From: Bradyrhizobium sp. SSBR45G
GTDB lineage: Bacteria > Pseudomonadota > Alphaproteobacteria > Rhizobiales > Xanthobacteraceae
Length of the DNA: 64,000 bases
Assembly: GCF_030159255.1 (NCBI RefSeq)
Contig: NZ_BSCT01000023.1
Span: forward strand, 1 to 64,000
Direction: 5' to 3'
The position numbers and the translations under genes were made by a program. Each line of letters starts with the position of its first letter. Within the stretch, counting starts at the first letter, position 1. Shown piece after piece: positions 43,834 to 54,015 of the stretch. The notes under the pieces were generated by a model. The model did not search any database. It had not been told where the DNA came from and saw nothing but the letters and a program-made list of their open reading frames with translations.

Positions 43834-44712
43834 CTATTCGACCAGCACGACGTCGACGGCTACGCCGAGCTTTTGCTTGCGTGAGCCGACGATGATGCCA
43901 TCGACCGGCGAGACGTCCGAGAAGTCGCGGCCCATGCCGAGAATGATGTGGTCATTGCCGACCACGAGATCATTGGTGGGATCGAAGCCGATCCAGCCGA
44001 GCGCCTCGCCGCACCACAGCGACACCCACGCGTGCGTGGCATCCGCGCCCTGCAGCGGCTTCTCGCCTTCGGGGGGGATCGTCCGCAGGTAGCCGCTGAC
44101 ATAGGCCGCCGGCAAACCGAGCCCGCGCAGGCCCGCGATCATCACATGCGCAAAGTCCTGGCAGACGCCATGACGCTTGTCGAACACCTCGCGCAGCGGC
44201 GTCGAGATCACCGTCGCCTTCGGGTCGTATTTGAACTCCTTGCGAATGCGCCCCATCAGGTCTGCTGCACCGGCGACGATGCCGGTGCCGGCCGGAAAGC
44301 TTGCCGCGGCGTAGTCGGTCACCGGCTCAAGCACCGGCACCAGCGCACTGGCGAAGACGTAGCCGATCGGCGACGCTGGGCCGAGGCTGGTGGCCTCGAA
44401 GGCGTCGTCGCGCACGACCTCCCAGGCGGCGCTCGGCGCATCGCGCTCCGGCGCGGTGCGCGCCAGCTTCACCCGCGAGCGCGAGTCGATGCGCAGATGG
44501 CGGTGCTGGGTGTCGATGACGATGCTTTCGGTCAGCGTGCCGAAAAAGTCGCGCCGCGCGGTCCGCTCCGACGGCCGCGGCCGGATGTCGACCGTATGCG
44601 AGAGCAATTCCTGACCGTCGCCGCTGATCGGCTCCAACCGCAGCGAGCAGCGCGCAAAGCTGACCGCGCTCTCGTACTCATAGGTGGTGACATGCCGGAT
44701 GTCGTAGATCAC
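43834..44712 (-). CDS. Transglutaminase-like family protein
   Basis: The 292-residue protein begins at a GTG (44712) that overlaps the stop of the ATP-grasp gene by four bases. It has a bacterial transglutaminase-like N-terminal beta domain (about 1-80) and a papain-like catalytic core with the triad Cys184 (HGVCQDFAHV), His227 (THAWVSLW) and Asp244 (IGFDPTND). No signal peptide is visible, so it is probably cytoplasmic. It is the last gene of the DUF2126/ATP-grasp operon. Confidence 0.88.
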   Translation of the reverse strand: MIYDIRHVTTYEYESAVSFARCSLRLEPISGDGQELLSHTVDIRPRPSERTARRDFFGTLTESIVIDTQHRHLRIDSRSRVKLARTAPERDAPSAAWEVVRDDAFEATSLGPASPIGYVFASALVPVLEPVTDYAAASFPAGTGIVAGAADLMGRIRKEFKYDPKATVISTPLREVFDKRHGVCQDFAHVMIAGLRGLGLPAAYVSGYLRTIPPEGEKPLQGADATHAWVSLWCGEALGWIGFDPTNDLVVGNDHIILGMGRDFSDVSPVDGIIVGSRKQKLGVAVDVVLVE

Positions 44713-47243
44713 GCGAGACCCGTGAGCTTTTCCGGCCGCGTCGCATTCGGGCCGTGCGGGAAATAATGCTGGCCGATCGCCTCCGCCAGATTGAGCAGAT
44801 CCTGCTCCAGCGCGAACAACGTCCGGCCATCGAGATGGGCCGCCTCCGCCGCCGTCAACCGCGCCCGCAGCGACACCGCGAGCCGCTGCGGCCGCTCGAT
44901 CAGCCCGGTCTCCTTCAGCACCGGCAGGCTCGCAATGTCGTCGTTCAGCATTTCGATCTGGAAGGCGACCGAGCGCGGATTGTAGAGGTCGAGCACCACG
45001 AGATCGCGGATCGGCGCCAGCGAGGGACCGATCAGATAGCGCGAACGGTAGGTGATCTGGCAATCGACCAGGGTGAGCAGCACGTCGAGATCTTCGGGCG
45101 TCGCCTCGTCATAGCCGAACTGGCGCCCGAAGCGCACGGTGTTGATGGCGCGCTCGGCGCGGCGGCCGATGTCAAGGAAGCGCCAGCCCGCGGCGCGGTT
45201 CATGTTCTCCTGGGCAAGGCCTGCGAAGCTCGCGAGCTTTTCGAGAATGATTTCGGCCGTGCTGACGACAGCATCCTCGTCATCGGCCTCCTGCGCCAGC
45301 CGGCTCGGCATCTCGGTGATGACCTGCCAGGCGTCGGGCGACAGCCGCTCGCGCAGCGAGACGGCGGTGCGCTGGGCGGATCTCACCAGCGACAGGGCCG
45401 AGCCGAAATGCGCCTCGGCCTGCAGCGCCTCGGCCGCGACGCGCGGCCCCTGGGTGCGCGAGGTCGCCGAGATCGCGCCCCATGCGAGCAACAGCCGCTG
45501 GATGCGCTCGGCGGTGTTGAGCTGGGCCGGCGAGCCCTTGCCGGGATCGCGATGCTGCGCGGCGAGCACGCGGATCAGCCGCAAGGTGGCCTCGGCGCGT
45601 TCGAGATAGCGCCCGAGCCAGAACAGATTGTCAGCCGCGCGGCTCGGCAGCACGCCGGCGATGCGGCGGATGCGGACATTGTCGGAGCCCGGCAGCAGGG
45701 TGCGGGCCGCGACCGCCTTGTCGCCGACGACCCAGACGTCGGCAGCGCTGGCGCCGTCGCCCATCGAGATCGCGCGCGCGTCGAGCTTGTCGGCGATGCG
45801 GCAGAAGCCGCCGGGCATCACGGTCCAGCCGTCGGGCGTGGCGGCGGCGAACACCCGCAGCACGAACGGCCGCGGCGCGATCTTGCCGTCCTCCCACACC
45901 GGCGTGGTCGACAGCCGCACCACCTCCTGGCCGACATAGTCGATGCCGCGCTGGCTGATCGCAGCCCGCAGCCGCTCACGCTCGGCCGCGGACAGCTCGC
46001 TCGCCAGCACCGGACCACTGCTCGCGAAGCCCGGCACGGCGCGGCTATAGGCGCCTTCGATGGCGAAGTCCTCGAGCCGTGACAGCACCTCGTCACGCGC
46101 CGATTTCTGGCCGCACCACCAGGTCGCGATGTGCGGAATCTTGAGGTCCTCGCCGAGCACGCGCCGGCACAGGCTCGGCACGAAGCCGAGCAGCGCGCGC
46201 GCCTCCAGCACGCCGGAGCCCGGCATGTTGGCGAGCACGACGCCGCCCTTGCGCACGACATCCATCAGCCCGGCGACGCCAAGCCGCGAGGCCGCGTCGA
46301 GCTCGAGCGGATCGAGCGAGTTGGAATCGAGCCGGCGCAACAGCACGTCGAGACGCTTCAGGCCGGCGACGGTGCGGATGTGCACGCGATCGCCGCTGAC
46401 GGCGAGATCGTCGCCTTCCACCAGCAGGAAGCCGAGATAGCGCGCCAAGGTCGCGTGCTCGAAATAGGTCTCGCTGAATGTGCCCGGCGTCAGCACGCCG
46501 ATGCGCGGCTCGTCACGATCGGCGCTGGCGCGCAGCGCATCGCGGAACGCCTCGAAGAACGGCGCGAGGCGATCGACATTCATCGACTTGTAGATCGAGG
46601 AGAAGGCGCGCGACTGCACCAGCCGGTTCTCCAGCGCATAGCCCATGCCGGACGGCGCCTGGGTGCGATCGCTGAGCACCCACCAGCCGCCGTCGGGTCC
46701 GCGGCCGATGTCGGCGGCATAGACGCTGAGAAAGCGGCCGCCGGGCGGCTTGATGCCGCACACCGGGCGCAGATACTCGCTGGAACCGGCGACCGCGGCC
46801 GCGGGCAGCGCGCCGCTCGCAATCAGCCGGCCCTCGCCGTAGATGTCCTGCAGCACGCGCTCGAGCAGCTCGGCGCGCTGGGCAATGCCGCGCGACAGCT
46901 GCGCCCACTCCGCCTCGTCGATCAGCAGCGGCAGATGGCTGAGCGGCCACGATCGCTCGGCGTTGTCACCGGGCGCCCGATAGGTGACGCCGGCCTCGCG
47001 CAGATGGCGATCGGCCGAGGCAAAGCGACGGTCGATGTCGGTCGGAGCGAGCGCGGCGAAGGTGTCAGCGAAACGGGTCCAGACCGGCCGAGGCTGGCCA
47101 TCGGCCCCCATGAACTCATCGGGAATGCCGGGCAGTCTCGCATAGTCGCGAGCCCATTGCGCGGCGCGACGCATGACCGGGCGCGCCGCCGGCCGACCGG
47201 CGGCGGGGCTCGCTCCCTGGTCCTGGCCGCTCCGGCCGTCCAT
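44709..47243 (-). CDS. Circularly permuted ATP-grasp protein fused to an alpha-E domain
   Basis: The 844-residue protein has two parts. Residues 1 to about 480 match the circularly permuted type-2 ATP-grasp domain (GRGPDGGWWVLSDRTQAPSGMGYALENR, LGFLLVEGDDLAV). Residues about 530 to 844 are the alpha-helical alpha-E domain (ADNLFWLGRYLERAEATLRL, ARYxx-type helices). In many bacteria these are separate adjacent genes; here they are fused. Comparative genomics of ATP-grasp amidoligases predicts a peptide- or amide-forming ligase. It follows the DUF2126 gene by 30 bases and overlaps the transglutaminase gene by four. Confidence 0.88.
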   Translation of the reverse strand: MDGRSGQDQGASPAAGRPAARPVMRRAAQWARDYARLPGIPDEFMGADGQPRPVWTRFADTFAALAPTDIDRRFASADRHLREAGVTYRAPGDNAERSWPLSHLPLLIDEAEWAQLSRGIAQRAELLERVLQDIYGEGRLIASGALPAAAVAGSSEYLRPVCGIKPPGGRFLSVYAADIGRGPDGGWWVLSDRTQAPSGMGYALENRLVQSRAFSSIYKSMNVDRLAPFFEAFRDALRASADRDEPRIGVLTPGTFSETYFEHATLARYLGFLLVEGDDLAVSGDRVHIRTVAGLKRLDVLLRRLDSNSLDPLELDAASRLGVAGLMDVVRKGGVVLANMPGSGVLEARALLGFVPSLCRRVLGEDLKIPHIATWWCGQKSARDEVLSRLEDFAIEGAYSRAVPGFASSGPVLASELSAAERERLRAAISQRGIDYVGQEVVRLSTTPVWEDGKIAPRPFVLRVFAAATPDGWTVMPGGFCRIADKLDARAISMGDGASAADVWVVGDKAVAARTLLPGSDNVRIRRIAGVLPSRAADNLFWLGRYLERAEATLRLIRVLAAQHRDPGKGSPAQLNTAERIQRLLLAWGAISATSRTQGPRVAAEALQAEAHFGSALSLVRSAQRTAVSLRERLSPDAWQVITEMPSRLAQEADDEDAVVSTAEIILEKLASFAGLAQENMNRAAGWRFLDIGRRAERAINTVRFGRQFGYDEATPEDLDVLLTLVDCQITYRSRYLIGPSLAPIRDLVVLDLYNPRSVAFQIEMLNDDIASLPVLKETGLIERPQRLAVSLRARLTAAEAAHLDGRTLFALEQDLLNLAEAIGQHYFPHGPNATRPEKLTGLA

Positions 47244-47273
47244 ACCCTGGTCCTCCGCACAAACTCCGTTCCA

Positions 47274-50200
47274 TCAATGCAGGAGCGGCCTGCGCAAGTC
47301 GAGGGTCATCGGGAATTCATTTGTGCGTTCTTCCGGCGGCAGCGCGATTCGCCCGGGAGTGTGGCCGTGATCCTGGAATCGGGCGAGCCGCCGCGCCTCG
47401 GCCTCGTAGGAGTTGATCGGCTTGGTGTCGTAGTTGCGGCCGCCCGGATGAGCCACGTGATAGACGAAGCCGCCGAGCGAACGGCCATTCCAGGTGTCGA
47501 TCAGGTCGAAGGTGAGCGGCGAATGCACGGGAATGGTCGGGTGCAGGCCCGAGGCCGGCTGCCACGCCTTGAAGCGGACGGCAGCGACCGCCTCCGCCGA
47601 ACGCCCCGTCGCCGTCATCGGCATCCTCCTACCATTGCAGGTGATGAGATGGCGGCCCTCGACGAAGCCTTCAGCTTTCACTTGAAGCCGCTCGACCGAC
47701 GAATCGACATAACGGACGGTGCCGCCTGCCGCGCCCTCCTCGCCCAGCACATGCCAGGGCTCGAGCGCCTGCCGCAGCTCCAAGGTCACGCCGCCATGCT
47801 GCACGCGACCGAAGGTCGGAAAACGGAACTCGAGCTGTGCCTGGTACCATTCCGGCGAGAAGTCGTAGCCGGACAATCTGAGCTCATCCAGCACATCAAG
47901 AAAATCTTCCCAGATGAAGTGAGGCAGCATGAAGCGGTCATGCAGCGCCGTGCCCCAGCGCACGAACTTGCCGTCCTGCGGTTCGCGCCACAATTTGGCG
48001 ATCAGCGCACGGATGAGCAGTTGCTGTGCCAGCGACATGCGCGGGTCGGGCGGCATTTCCAATGCGCGGAACTCGACGAGGCCAAGACGACCGGTCGGGC
48101 CCTCCGGCGAATAGAGCTTGTCGATACAGATCTCCGAGCGGTGCGTGTTGCCGGTGATGTCGACCAGCAGATGCCTGAACAGACGATCGACCAGCCAGAG
48201 CGGCACGCTCTGACCGACGGGCGGCACATTGGCGAGCGCGATCTCCAACTCATAGAGGCTGTCATGCCGCGCCTCGTCGATTCGCGGCGCCTGGCTGGTC
48301 GGTCCGATGAACATGCCGGAGAACAGATAGGACAGCGCCGGATGCCGCTGCCAGTACAGCACGAGGCTCTTCAACAGATCCGGCCGGCGCAGGAACGGCG
48401 AATCCGGCGGCGAACTGCCGCCGATCACGACATGATTGCCGCCGCCGGTGCCGGTGTGGCGGCCATCGATCAGGTAGCGGTTGGCGCCGAGCCGCACCTT
48501 GGCCGCGTCCTCATAAAGTCCGAAGGTGATGTCGACCGCCTGCCGCCAGCTCGATGCGGGCTGGATGTTGACCTCGATCACGCCGGGATCGGGCGTCACC
48601 TTGATGACGTCGATGCGCGGATCGAATGGCGGCGCATAGCCTTCGACGTGAACCTTGATCTGCATCGCCTCGGCGGTCGCTTCGACGGTTGCGATCAGCT
48701 CCAGATAGTCCTCGATGGTCTCCACCGGCGGCATGAACACGCACAGAATGCCGTCGCGGATCTCGACCGACATCGCCGTGCGCACGCCGAGCCCGCCCCA
48801 GTACTGATACTGGACGTCCTGCTGTTGCGGCGGCGGGCGATCGAGCGCCTTCAACGGCGGCACCTGCGGCACGATCACCGGACGCCCCTGCGCATACACC
48901 GGCAGCGGTCCGCGCTCCTCCATCGGATCCTGCTCGTGGATATAAGGGAAATCCTCCGGCGGAATGTAGACCAGCGAGCCGATCGGCAGCCGCAGGCCGA
49001 GCGGCGAGTCGCCCGGAATCAGGAACAGCCGCTTGCGCCGCAGGCCCCAGCGCTCACTGCGCCAGCGCTTGGGCTGTGCATTCCAGCGCTGGATCGGCAG
49101 CACGAAGCCACGAGGAATGTGAAGTCCCTCGTCGAACACGCGCGCCATGCGCGCACGCTCTTCGGCGTCGGCAAGCTTGGAATCGAGCGCATCGACGTTC
49201 TCGGGCAGCGCGGCTTCCTTCTGCAGCCAATGCGCGGGATCCTCGAAGGCCGGCATCACGTAGTCAGCCTCGAGCCCGAGCGCATCGGCCGTCGTATCGA
49301 GAAAACGCTCTGCGTCGGCGATCGTCGCCATGCGCGGGCCGTCGACGCTGGCGATGAGGTCGGGATTGCGCCAGATTGGTTCGCCGTCCTTGCGCCAATA
49401 AAGTCCGAACGCCCAGCGCGGCAGGCTTTCGCCGGGGTACCATTTGCCCTGGCCATAATGAAGAAGTCCGCCCGGCGCAAAGCGCGCGCGCAAGCGCCTG
49501 ATCAGGTCGTCCGCGAGCCCGCGCTTGGCCGGACCGACCGCCGCCGTATTCCATTCCGCCGACTCCATGTCGTCGATCGACACGAAGGTCGGCTCACCGC
49601 CCATCGTCAGGCGCACGTCGTGGGCCGCGAGATCCGCGTCGACCGCCTCGCCGAGCCGGTCGAGCTTCTGCCAGGAGTCATCGGAGAATGGCCGGGTGAT
49701 GCGCGGCGCCTCGCGGATGCGCTTCACATTCATCTCGAAGCCGAACTCGACCTCGGCAAATCCGGCGCTGCCGCTGATCGGCGCGGCCGAGTGATAATGC
49801 GGCGTAGCAGCCACTGGAATATGGCCCTCGCCGGCCAGCATGCCCGAGGTGACGTCGAAGCCGATCCATCCAGCACCGGGCAGATAGACCTCGGCCCAGG
49901 CATGTAGATCGGTGAAATCGCTCTCGACTTCCACCGGGCCGTCGACCGGGTCGATATCGGGACGGAGCTGGATCAGATAGCCGGAGACGAAGCGGGCAGC
50001 GAGCCCGAGATGGCGCAAGGTCTGAATCAGCAGCCAGGCCGAGTCGCGACAGGAGCCGGCGGCCGACGCCAATGTCTCCTCCGGCGTCTGAACGCCAGGC
50101 TCCATACGAATGATATAGCGAATCTTTTTCTGCAACTGGGCATTGAGGTCGACGAGGTAGTTGACGGTGTTGTCAGCCTCGCGCGGAATCGACTTCAAGT

Positions 50201-50588
50201 ATTCCGCGAGCAACGGTCCGGGCTCGATCGTTTCGAGATAGGGCGCGAGTTCCGTCTTCAATCCTTCCGGATATGCAAACGGGTAGCTGTCGGCATAGGG
50301 CTCGACGAAGAAATCGAACGGATTGATCACGGTCATCTGTGCCGTGAAATCCACCTCGATCTTGAGCTCGTTGACCTTCTCAGGAAAAACATAGCGCGCC
50401 AGCCAGTTTCCCTGCGGATCCTGCTGCCAGTTCACGAAATGATCGGGCGGACTGACCTTGAGCGAATAGCTCAGGACCGGCGTCCTGGTATGTGGTGCAG
50501 GACGCAGACGGATGGTCTGCGGGCCCAGACCGACCGGACGATCATACTTGTAATGGGTGACGTGATGTAATGCGACGTAGATTGACAC
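47274..50588 (-). CDS. Large transglutaminase-DUF2126 protein
   Basis: The 1104-residue protein begins with a transglutaminase-like domain ([19 protein letters not shown], beta domain to about 90; catalytic Cys180 in [11 protein letters not shown], His229 in DLHAWAEVY, Asp245 in GFDVTSG), followed by DUF2126 from about residue 300 ([19 protein letters not shown], and a middle segment [14 protein letters not shown]). It is the first gene of the minus-strand operon that continues with the ATP-grasp/alpha-E and transglutaminase genes. Function unknown; no signal peptide. Confidence 0.9.
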   Translation of the reverse strand: MSIYVALHHVTHYKYDRPVGLGPQTIRLRPAPHTRTPVLSYSLKVSPPDHFVNWQQDPQGNWLARYVFPEKVNELKIEVDFTAQMTVINPFDFFVEPYADSYPFAYPEGLKTELAPYLETIEPGPLLAEYLKSIPREADNTVNYLVDLNAQLQKKIRYIIRMEPGVQTPEETLASAAGSCRDSAWLLIQTLRHLGLAARFVSGYLIQLRPDIDPVDGPVEVESDFTDLHAWAEVYLPGAGWIGFDVTSGMLAGEGHIPVAATPHYHSAAPISGSAGFAEVEFGFEMNVKRIREAPRITRPFSDDSWQKLDRLGEAVDADLAAHDVRLTMGGEPTFVSIDDMESAEWNTAAVGPAKRGLADDLIRRLRARFAPGGLLHYGQGKWYPGESLPRWAFGLYWRKDGEPIWRNPDLIASVDGPRMATIADAERFLDTTADALGLEADYVMPAFEDPAHWLQKEAALPENVDALDSKLADAEERARMARVFDEGLHIPRGFVLPIQRWNAQPKRWRSERWGLRRKRLFLIPGDSPLGLRLPIGSLVYIPPEDFPYIHEQDPMEERGPLPVYAQGRPVIVPQVPPLKALDRPPPQQQDVQYQYWGGLGVRTAMSVEIRDGILCVFMPPVETIEDYLELIATVEATAEAMQIKVHVEGYAPPFDPRIDVIKVTPDPGVIEVNIQPASSWRQAVDITFGLYEDAAKVRLGANRYLIDGRHTGTGGGNHVVIGGSSPPDSPFLRRPDLLKSLVLYWQRHPALSYLFSGMFIGPTSQAPRIDEARHDSLYELEIALANVPPVGQSVPLWLVDRLFRHLLVDITGNTHRSEICIDKLYSPEGPTGRLGLVEFRALEMPPDPRMSLAQQLLIRALIAKLWREPQDGKFVRWGTALHDRFMLPHFIWEDFLDVLDELRLSGYDFSPEWYQAQLEFRFPTFGRVQHGGVTLELRQALEPWHVLGEEGAAGGTVRYVDSSVERLQVKAEGFVEGRHLITCNGRRMPMTATGRSAEAVAAVRFKAWQPASGLHPTIPVHSPLTFDLIDTWNGRSLGGFVYHVAHPGGRNYDTKPINSYEAEARRLARFQDHGHTPGRIALPPEERTNEFPMTLDLRRPLLH

Positions 50589-51023
50589 AGGCGTTCAGCG
50601 CTCCAGCAACTTTTTTGAGCAGAACATTGCCATGCTCAGGGATCAAGCACTAACAACGGGCACAGCTGCCTATTGAACTATCCTAAGCCCGGAAGGCGGC
50701 ATTCCGGACGGCTTTTCGTCGCATCCGGCCCCGATCAAGTGTTCCAAGTGCACGCACCGGTCGCTTTTCCGACGGCAGCGCGACCCAATCCGGCCCCGCC
50801 GCGAAGAACGGGAGAAGAACAAACAAGTCAAAGCCGGCGTGTTTTCGAGAGTTGTCCACAGGCAAGCCCACAAACGCTCACGGAAGATTGACCACTTTGC
50901 CATAGTTCGGGTTAACCCCGAATGGTGAACTAACAAGAACTAATAGCGTTGCACCCGCCGCAATCGCTTGATAGCTCGACTACACGTGCTATTTAGGACC
51001 CCCATTGCCAAAAGGAGAATCAA
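50589..51023. other. Divergent intergenic region before the small basic protein gene
   Basis: I see no gene in this 435-base region. It must hold the promoter of the large DUF2126 operon (minus) and of the small basic protein (plus). Confidence 0.5.
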
Positions 51024-51221
51024 GTGGCGAAGACAGCTAAGAAGGCAGCTACCAAGAAGTTGGCGCGGAAGCCCTACACCCCGGCCGACATCAAGCTGCT
51101 GAAGCAGCACTCGAAGTCCAAGACCCCGGTTGCCAAGATCGCCAAGGCGATGAAGCGGACCGAAGGCTCGCTCCGTCAGAAGGCTCTGGCGCTGGGCATC
51201 GGGCTGGGCCACCAGCGGTAA
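51024..51221 (+). CDS. Small basic helix-turn-helix-like protein
   Basis: The 65-residue protein has a Lys/Ala-rich tail (MAKTAKKAATKKLARKPYTP) and then a three-helix segment (DIKLLKQHSKSKTPVAKIAKAMKRTEGSLRQKALALGI) that looks like a SANT/Myb- or sigma region 4-like DNA-binding fold. AGGAGAATC gives a good ribosome site. Small proteins of this kind recur in Bradyrhizobium; their role is unknown. A nucleoid-associated or regulatory role is inference. Confidence 0.72.
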   Translation: MAKTAKKAATKKLARKPYTPADIKLLKQHSKSKTPVAKIAKAMKRTEGSLRQKALALGIGLGHQR

Positions 51222-51338
51222 ATTGTTCAGCGCCGCTGTCGCGCGCGCGTGAGCGCGGCGAGTCCACGGCGGCGCTTCTCACCTGTCATCTGATCTCAGT
51301 TGCGATCCAGTCTCAGCTACCTGACGATCTCAGCTGCG

Positions 51339-51368
51339 ATCAGATGCCGGCAGAAGCCGGCATCTGAT
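51339..51368. terminator. Strong hairpin between convergent genes
   Basis: A 13-base stem (ATCAGATGCCGGC with GCCGGCATCTGAT, 51339-51351 and 51356-51368) closes a 4-base AGAA loop. It lies between the plus-strand small protein and the minus-strand dehydratase gene. No T-run follows, so its termination role is inferred. It follows a 16-base near-direct repeat (GATCTCAGTTGCGATC at 51292-51307 and GATCTCAGCTGCGATC at 51326-51341). Confidence 0.55.
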
Positions 51369-51402
51369 GCCACGATGCAACTGAATAGCTGAGCTATCCC
51401 AG

Positions 51403-52926
51403 CTACATCGTCGCGCCGAGCACCCAGGGCGCGAACTCGGCACCGCCGAAATCGAAGCTCTCGCTCTTCGTCGGCTGCCCCGAGGCGGTCTTCAACATCA
51501 GCTCGAAAATGCGCTGGCCGCACTCCTGCACGGTCTCCTCGCCATCGAGGATGGTGCCGCAGTTGACGTCCATGTCGTCTTCCATCCGCGTGTACATCGG
51601 CGTGTTGGTGGCGAGCTTGATGGACGGCGCCGGCTTGCAGCCGAACACGCTGCCGCGACCGGTGGTGAAGCAGACGAGATTGGCGCCTCCGGCCACCTGC
51701 CCCGTGGCCGCGACCGGGTCGTAGCCGGGCGTATCCATGAACACGAAGCCCTTCTTGGTGACGGCTTCGGCATAATGCAGCACATCGACCAGATTGGTGC
51801 TGCCGGCCTTCGCCATCGCGCCGAGCGACTTTTCCAGGATCGTCGTCAGGCCACCCGCCTTGTTGCCCGGACTGGGATTGGCGTTCATCTCCGCGCCCTC
51901 GCGCGCGGTATACTCTTCCCACCAGCGCATCAGGGCGACGAGCTTCTCGCCGACCTCTCGGCTGACGGCGCGGCGGGTCAGCAGATGTTCGGCGCCATAT
52001 GTCTCAGGTGTCTCCGACAAAATGACCGTGCCACCATGTCGCACCAGCAGATCGCTCGCAACGCCGAGCGCCGGATTTGCCGAGATGCCGGAATAGCCGT
52101 CGGAGCCACCGCATTGCAGAGCGACCGTCAGTTCGCTGGCCGGAACGGTCTCGCGCTTGACCTTGTTGGCATCGGTGAGCGCCTCCTTCACGAAGGCAAT
52201 TCCCGCCTCGACGGTCTTGCGGGTGCCGCCGACCTCCTGAATGTCCAACGCGCGCAGACGGCCTGCGAGCCTCTGTTCCTCCATCAGGCCGCCGATCTGA
52301 TTGACCTCGCAACCCAGGCCAAGGACGATCACCGCAGAAAAATTCGCGTGCCGCGCGTAGCCGCCGAGGGTTCGCCGCAACAGCTTGAGCGGCTCGTCGA
52401 GCGTCATGCCGCAGCCGGTCTTGTGCGTCAGCGCGACCACGCCGTCGACATGGGGATAGTCGGCGAGCGGATTGTCGCCGGTGAACGGATTCTTCTTGAA
52501 GACATCGGCGACCAGGCTCGCGACATGGGCGCTGCAATTCACCGAGGTGAGGAGGCCGATGTAGTTGCGGGTCGCAACCCGGCCATCGGGGCGGCGAATG
52601 CCCTCGAACGTCGCCGGAAGATCGAAGTTCGGCGTCGGCTTGACGTCGACGCCATAGGCGTAGTCCTTGGCGAAATCGCCCATGCCGCAGTTCTGGCTGT
52701 GAACATGCTGCCCAGGCGCGATCGGCGCGGTGGCAAAGCCGATGATCTGACCATAGCGGCGAATCGGCTCGCCTTGCGCGATCGGACGCACCGCGACCTT
52801 ATGACCCGCCGGGATCCGATCGACCGTCACCACCCCATCGGCCACGGCGAGCCCAGGCGGCAGGCTCGCGCGCGCGATCAGCACGCTGTCGTCGGGGTGA
52901 AGACGGATGACGGGAGCGGGAGCCAT
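51403..52926 (-). CDS. UxaA-family sugar-acid dehydratase (altronate/galactarate-like)
   Basis: The 507-residue protein has an N-terminal SAF domain (about 1-90, GYAVD-like with LPPGLAVADGVVTVDRIPAGHKVAVRPIAQGEPI) and the C-terminal dehydratase domain of altronate/galactarate dehydratases (NCGMGDFAKDYAYGVD, LTHKTGCGM, GLGCEVNQIGG, LQCGGSDGYSGISANPALG). The family removes water from hydroxy acids; related sulfolactate sulfo-lyases share the fold. It is the last gene in a run of minus-strand catabolic genes from 59716. Substrate uncertain. Confidence 0.85.
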   Translation of the reverse strand: MAPAPVIRLHPDDSVLIARASLPPGLAVADGVVTVDRIPAGHKVAVRPIAQGEPIRRYGQIIGFATAPIAPGQHVHSQNCGMGDFAKDYAYGVDVKPTPNFDLPATFEGIRRPDGRVATRNYIGLLTSVNCSAHVASLVADVFKKNPFTGDNPLADYPHVDGVVALTHKTGCGMTLDEPLKLLRRTLGGYARHANFSAVIVLGLGCEVNQIGGLMEEQRLAGRLRALDIQEVGGTRKTVEAGIAFVKEALTDANKVKRETVPASELTVALQCGGSDGYSGISANPALGVASDLLVRHGGTVILSETPETYGAEHLLTRRAVSREVGEKLVALMRWWEEYTAREGAEMNANPSPGNKAGGLTTILEKSLGAMAKAGSTNLVDVLHYAEAVTKKGFVFMDTPGYDPVAATGQVAGGANLVCFTTGRGSVFGCKPAPSIKLATNTPMYTRMEDDMDVNCGTILDGEETVQECGQRIFELMLKTASGQPTKSESFDFGGAEFAPWVLGATM

Positions 52927-52968
52927 GGCGGTGCCTCTCGTTTCGAGATGTCGATCGGTAACGGATGC

Positions 52969-53034
52969 GCGAATGGCGAATAGCGAATAGCGAACCGAAG
53001 GAACCCTATTCGCTACTCCCTATTCGCAATTCGC
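52969..53034. repeat. Imperfect palindromic repeat, ATTCGC family
   Basis: GCGAATGGCGAATAGCGAAT on the left faces CTATTCGCTACTCCCTATT and CGCAATTCGC on the right. It is an imperfect inverted repeat of the ATTCGC-rich type often found between Bradyrhizobium genes. It lies just before the stop of the aldolase gene on the minus strand. Confidence 0.6.
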
Positions 53035-53036
53035 TC

Positions 53037-53816
53037 TCAAGCCTTGCCGCCGGACTCCTTGCGAGTCTGCGCGACCTGCTGGCGGGCATAGACCTGCATC
53101 AGTCCGACCTCGTTCGACAAGGTCACGAGCTTGAAGCCCATGTTGATGGCCCGGACTGCGCCGTCGGCGCCGCTGCAATGAATGCCCGGATTGAGCCCGC
53201 GCTTGCCGCATTCCTTCACGATCTTCTCGTAGATCTTGAGAATCTCCGGCTCATCGCGATCGAGCTTGGGCACCAGCCCATAGGAGAAGCCGAGGTCGGA
53301 CGGGCCGATATAGACGCCATCGATGCCTTCGACATCGAGAATGGCTTCCATGTTCTCGACCGCCGTGCGGGTCTCCATCATCGGCAGCAGCACGATCTCG
53401 TCATTGGCCGTCTTCTGATACTCGCCCGCGCTGCCATACATGCCCGAGCGGATCGGGCCGTTCGAGCGGACGCCCTTCGGCGGGTATTTGGAGTAGGATA
53501 CGAGATTGCGCGCTTCCTGCGCTGTGTTGACCATCGGGCAGATCACGCCATAGGCGCCGCCGTCGAGCACCTTGCCGATAATGCCAGGCTCGTTCCACGG
53601 CACGCGCACCATCGGCGTGACCGGGTGGCCATGCATGGCCTGGAAGCACTGGACCATCGACAGATAGTCCTGCACTCCGTGCTGCATATCCACGGTGACG
53701 CTGTCGAAGCCGCACTGAGCCACGACCTCCGCGGAGAATCCCGAGGGGATCGCAAGCCAGGCATTCACCACCGTCTTGCCTTCGGCCCAGAGCTGCTTGA
53801 CCTTGTTGTTCGCCAC
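53037..53816 (-). CDS. HpcH/HpaI-family aldolase
   Basis: The 259-residue class II pyruvate-dependent aldolase of the HpaI family has an Arg-containing motif (MVRVPWNEP), a metal-binding Glu and Asp (MMETRTAVENMEAI and YIGPSDLGFSYG), and the GVICPMVNTAQEARN segment. I chose the GTG at 53816 because GGAAGGAAA precedes it. Family members cleave 4-hydroxy-2-oxo acids: HpaI acts on the last intermediate of homoprotocatechuate degradation, and GarL on sugar-acid products. With hpa genes 7 kb away, the HpaI reaction is a credible role, but the adjacent dehydratase suggests a sugar-acid alternative. Confidence 0.85.
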   Translation of the reverse strand: MANNKVKQLWAEGKTVVNAWLAIPSGFSAEVVAQCGFDSVTVDMQHGVQDYLSMVQCFQAMHGHPVTPMVRVPWNEPGIIGKVLDGGAYGVICPMVNTAQEARNLVSYSKYPPKGVRSNGPIRSGMYGSAGEYQKTANDEIVLLPMMETRTAVENMEAILDVEGIDGVYIGPSDLGFSYGLVPKLDRDEPEILKIYEKIVKECGKRGLNPGIHCSGADGAVRAINMGFKLVTLSNEVGLMQVYARQQVAQTRKESGGKA

Positions 53817-53951
53817 GACTGCGTTTCCTTCCCTGCTAGTCAATTTGATCTGACGTGTTAGAGGTTGTTAACTTTTGCGACCACGGCCGCGTTGCGTAGT
53901 CAAGCCGACCGGTGCCAGCCCCGATGACGGCGCGCCGCCCGCGATCGCATC

Positions 53952-54015
53952 GATATCACACCGCATTGATATCACACCGCATTGATATCACGGCGCATTG
54001 AGATCACGATGCCGC
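53952..54015. repeat. Tandem 16-base repeat, four units, overlapping the 3' end of the Ldh gene
   Basis: The unit is GATATCACACCGCATT at 53952-53967 and 53968-53983, then a variant GATATCACGGCGCATT at 53984-53999, and GAGATCACGATGCCGC at 54000-54015. The last unit overlaps the Ldh stop (54004). Two identical copies followed by diverging copies suggest recent expansion. Confidence 0.8.

Noticed and set aside
46131-49907. Very long open frame on the plus strand (1258 codons)
   Set aside because: It lies antisense to the ATP-grasp/alpha-E and DUF2126 genes, is rich in Arg, Gln and His, and has no recognisable domain. High GC makes such antisense frames common.
53952-54015. CRISPR array
   Set aside because: The 16-base units are directly adjacent with no spacers.
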